Source: Oribacterium sp. UBA6992
GTDB taxonomy: Bacteria; Bacillota; Clostridia; Lachnospirales; Lachnospiraceae
Direction: 5' to 3'
Length of the DNA stretch: 6,918 nt
NCBI GenBank assembly: GCA_002449915.1
Contig: DJXY01000190.1
Location: 1 to 6,918 of the forward strand
The translations under genes were made by a program, and so were the position numbers. The notes under the pieces are model-generated. The model did not search any database, had not been told where the DNA came from, and worked only from the letters and a program-made list of their open reading frames with translations. Each line of letters opens with the position of its first letter. Position 1 is the stretch's first letter. This document shows, piece after piece, positions 5,993-6,918 of the stretch.

Positions 5993-6918
5993 TCCACTCC
6001 ATCAGTGTATCCACAACATACTTCTGCTCTTTCTTGCTGAGCGCTCTCCCCACCGGGATGCCGTGCCATTTTTCCAGGCAGCCTCTGCAGCAGCAGGCGC
6101 AGGCGTGCTGGGCGAGAAAAACCGGATGACCGCGCATAGGAGTCTGCTTGCCGTCATTCGGAATGACTGCCGGCGCAAGCCGCTTTGCAATGATATCTTC
6201 CGCATGCCTACGGATGGTATCCATACCCTTATCCCGGACATACTGCTGATCGGCAGGCTTCAGCTTAAATCGACTGCGGAAATTTGATTCCGAAATCCGT
6301 TGAAACAAGTCCCGCTTGAGCCAGGCTTTATGAGACTCCGGCTCCGGACCGGAAGTAATCTTGGGGACAGCGTTCCCCGAAGCAGCGATACTGCCGGCGT
6401 AGTCAACATTCGCCTTAGCCGCCTGGCTCTGCTGAAATCTGCGCTCGATATGATAGACCTTACCATCCTTTACAAAAACCGCGCCGGTCTGTTTAAAATG
6501 AAAAGCCACGCCATATTTCATGCACTGCTCCCGGGTGGACAGGATCCATGCATAATGGCAGGGACGCGCATCCGGTCCGGATTCTCCGCCGCAAAGGACA
6601 TAGTCGATCTGTCCCGTGGCAAGATATGGTTCAATATCAATCGGACCCAGCATCGGTTCATGGCAGATATGCTTATGCCGGATCGGTAATGTCAGGTAAA
6701 TGGGCAGACGGTAATCCGCCATCTGCTGGTTCTCCACCGTGCAGTAAATGGACACGTTAGGATAGCCCTCACCCCAGTCCTCCGGAATGCATTGTAAGAA
6801 TCTGTGGATCCGCTTCGTTATGATGGCAAACTGCAGATCCCTTCGCTCCCGCATGATCTGCCAGCACTCGGGACGCCACGCATCCGCTTCCTCCAGAAAG
6901 AAGTCCGACGTCATGCAG
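5964..6918 (-). CDS. DUF5131 (Gp37/Gp68-like, three-Cys radical-SAM-like) fused to DUF4186; N-terminus beyond window
   Basis: The frame is open to the right edge, so the 5' part is missing; an internal ATG at 6912-6914 is not the likely start, because family members begin about 90 residues earlier with a cysteine motif (CxxxCxxC-like). Counting from that ATG, residues 1-170 match DUF5131: SDFFLEEADAWR (3-14), ITKRIHRF (32-39), CTVENQ (58-63) and GGESGPDARPC (109-119). After a linker (about 171-198), residues 199-314 match DUF4186: SRFKLKPADQQYVRDKGMD (214-232), AKRLAPAVIPNDGKQTPMRG (243-262), then CACCCRGC (272-279) and EKWHGIP (281-287), possibly a metal site. Neither domain has an established function. 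Some DUF5131 proteins pair with the three-Cys-motif partner TcmP, but the upstream neighbour is not visible. The Gp37 name comes from phage members; no phage genes occur here. helD follows by 155 bp on the same strand. Domain recognition is firm; function unknown. Confidence 0.83.
   Translation of the reverse strand, partial: CMTSDFFLEEADAWRPECWQIMRERRDLQFAIITKRIHRFLQCIPEDWGEGYPNVSIYCTVENQQMADYRLPIYLTLPIRHKHICHEPMLGPIDIEPYLATGQIDYVLCGGESGPDARPCHYAWILSTREQCMKYGVAFHFKQTGAVFVKDGKVYHIERRFQQSQAAKANVDYAGSIAASGNAVPKITSGPEPESHKAWLKRDLFQRISESNFRSRFKLKPADQQYVRDKGMDTIRRHAEDIIAKRLAPAVIPNDGKQTPMRGHPVFLAQHACACCCRGCLEKWHGIPVGRALSKKEQKYVVDTLMEWIERQMFSSL

Noticed and set aside
5964..6918. Prophage or phage island, suggested by the Gp37/Gp68 name
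   Set aside because: DUF5131 is widespread in chromosomes, and no integrase, terminase, capsid, tail or att-like repeats are present in the window.

Overview
The window looks like a chromosomal segment of a Clostridia-type Firmicute, most likely a Lachnospiraceae-like gut anaerobe. The reasons are strong GGAGG-type ribosome sites, AT-rich intergenic DNA between genes of medium GC, a HelD-type RNA polymerase motor, and protein sequences that resemble that family. This placement rests on recognition, not on a search. There are no RNA genes, insertion sequences, CRISPR arrays or recognisable phage modules.

Layout from left to right. (1) Positions 1-553, minus strand: the N-terminal part of a Na+/phosphate cotransporter (NptA/YjbB type), cut by the window edge. 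(2) Positions 554-842: a 289-bp divergent intergenic region. It holds three TTTACA-like hexamers at exact 11-bp spacing just before the transporter (a candidate Pho box), a hairpin followed by a T-run, and a candidate promoter for the plus-strand gene. (3) Positions 843-2006, plus strand: a complete PLP-dependent class I/II aminotransferase, the only plus-strand gene. (4) Positions 2017-5808, minus strand: three closely spaced genes transcribed in the order helD-like helicase, gmhA-like sedoheptulose-7-phosphate isomerase, hddA-like heptose-7-phosphate kinase (gaps of 33 and 21 bp). (5) Positions 5809-5963: a 155-bp gap with candidate promoter elements and a small inverted repeat. (6) Positions 5964-6918, minus strand: most of a fused DUF5131 (Gp37/Gp68-like, three-Cys radical-SAM-like family) and DUF4186 protein, whose N-terminus lies beyond the right edge.

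How the genes work together. The isomerase and kinase perform two consecutive steps, sedoheptulose-7-P to D-glycero-D-manno-heptose-7-P to heptose-1,7-bisphosphate. These are the first half of the GDP-heptose (surface glycan/S-layer) or related heptose-phosphate pathways. The phosphatase (gmhB) and nucleotidyltransferase (hddC/hldE) that normally follow are not in the window. The helicase in front appears co-transcribed with them but has no evident metabolic link. The aminotransferase converges on the kinase gene with only 10 bp between stop codons and no clear terminator. The most interesting items are the Pho-box-like array on the phosphate transporter, the isolated two-gene heptose module placed behind helD, and the DUF5131-DUF4186 fusion with extra cysteines. 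I do not see clear evidence of a wholly new system.
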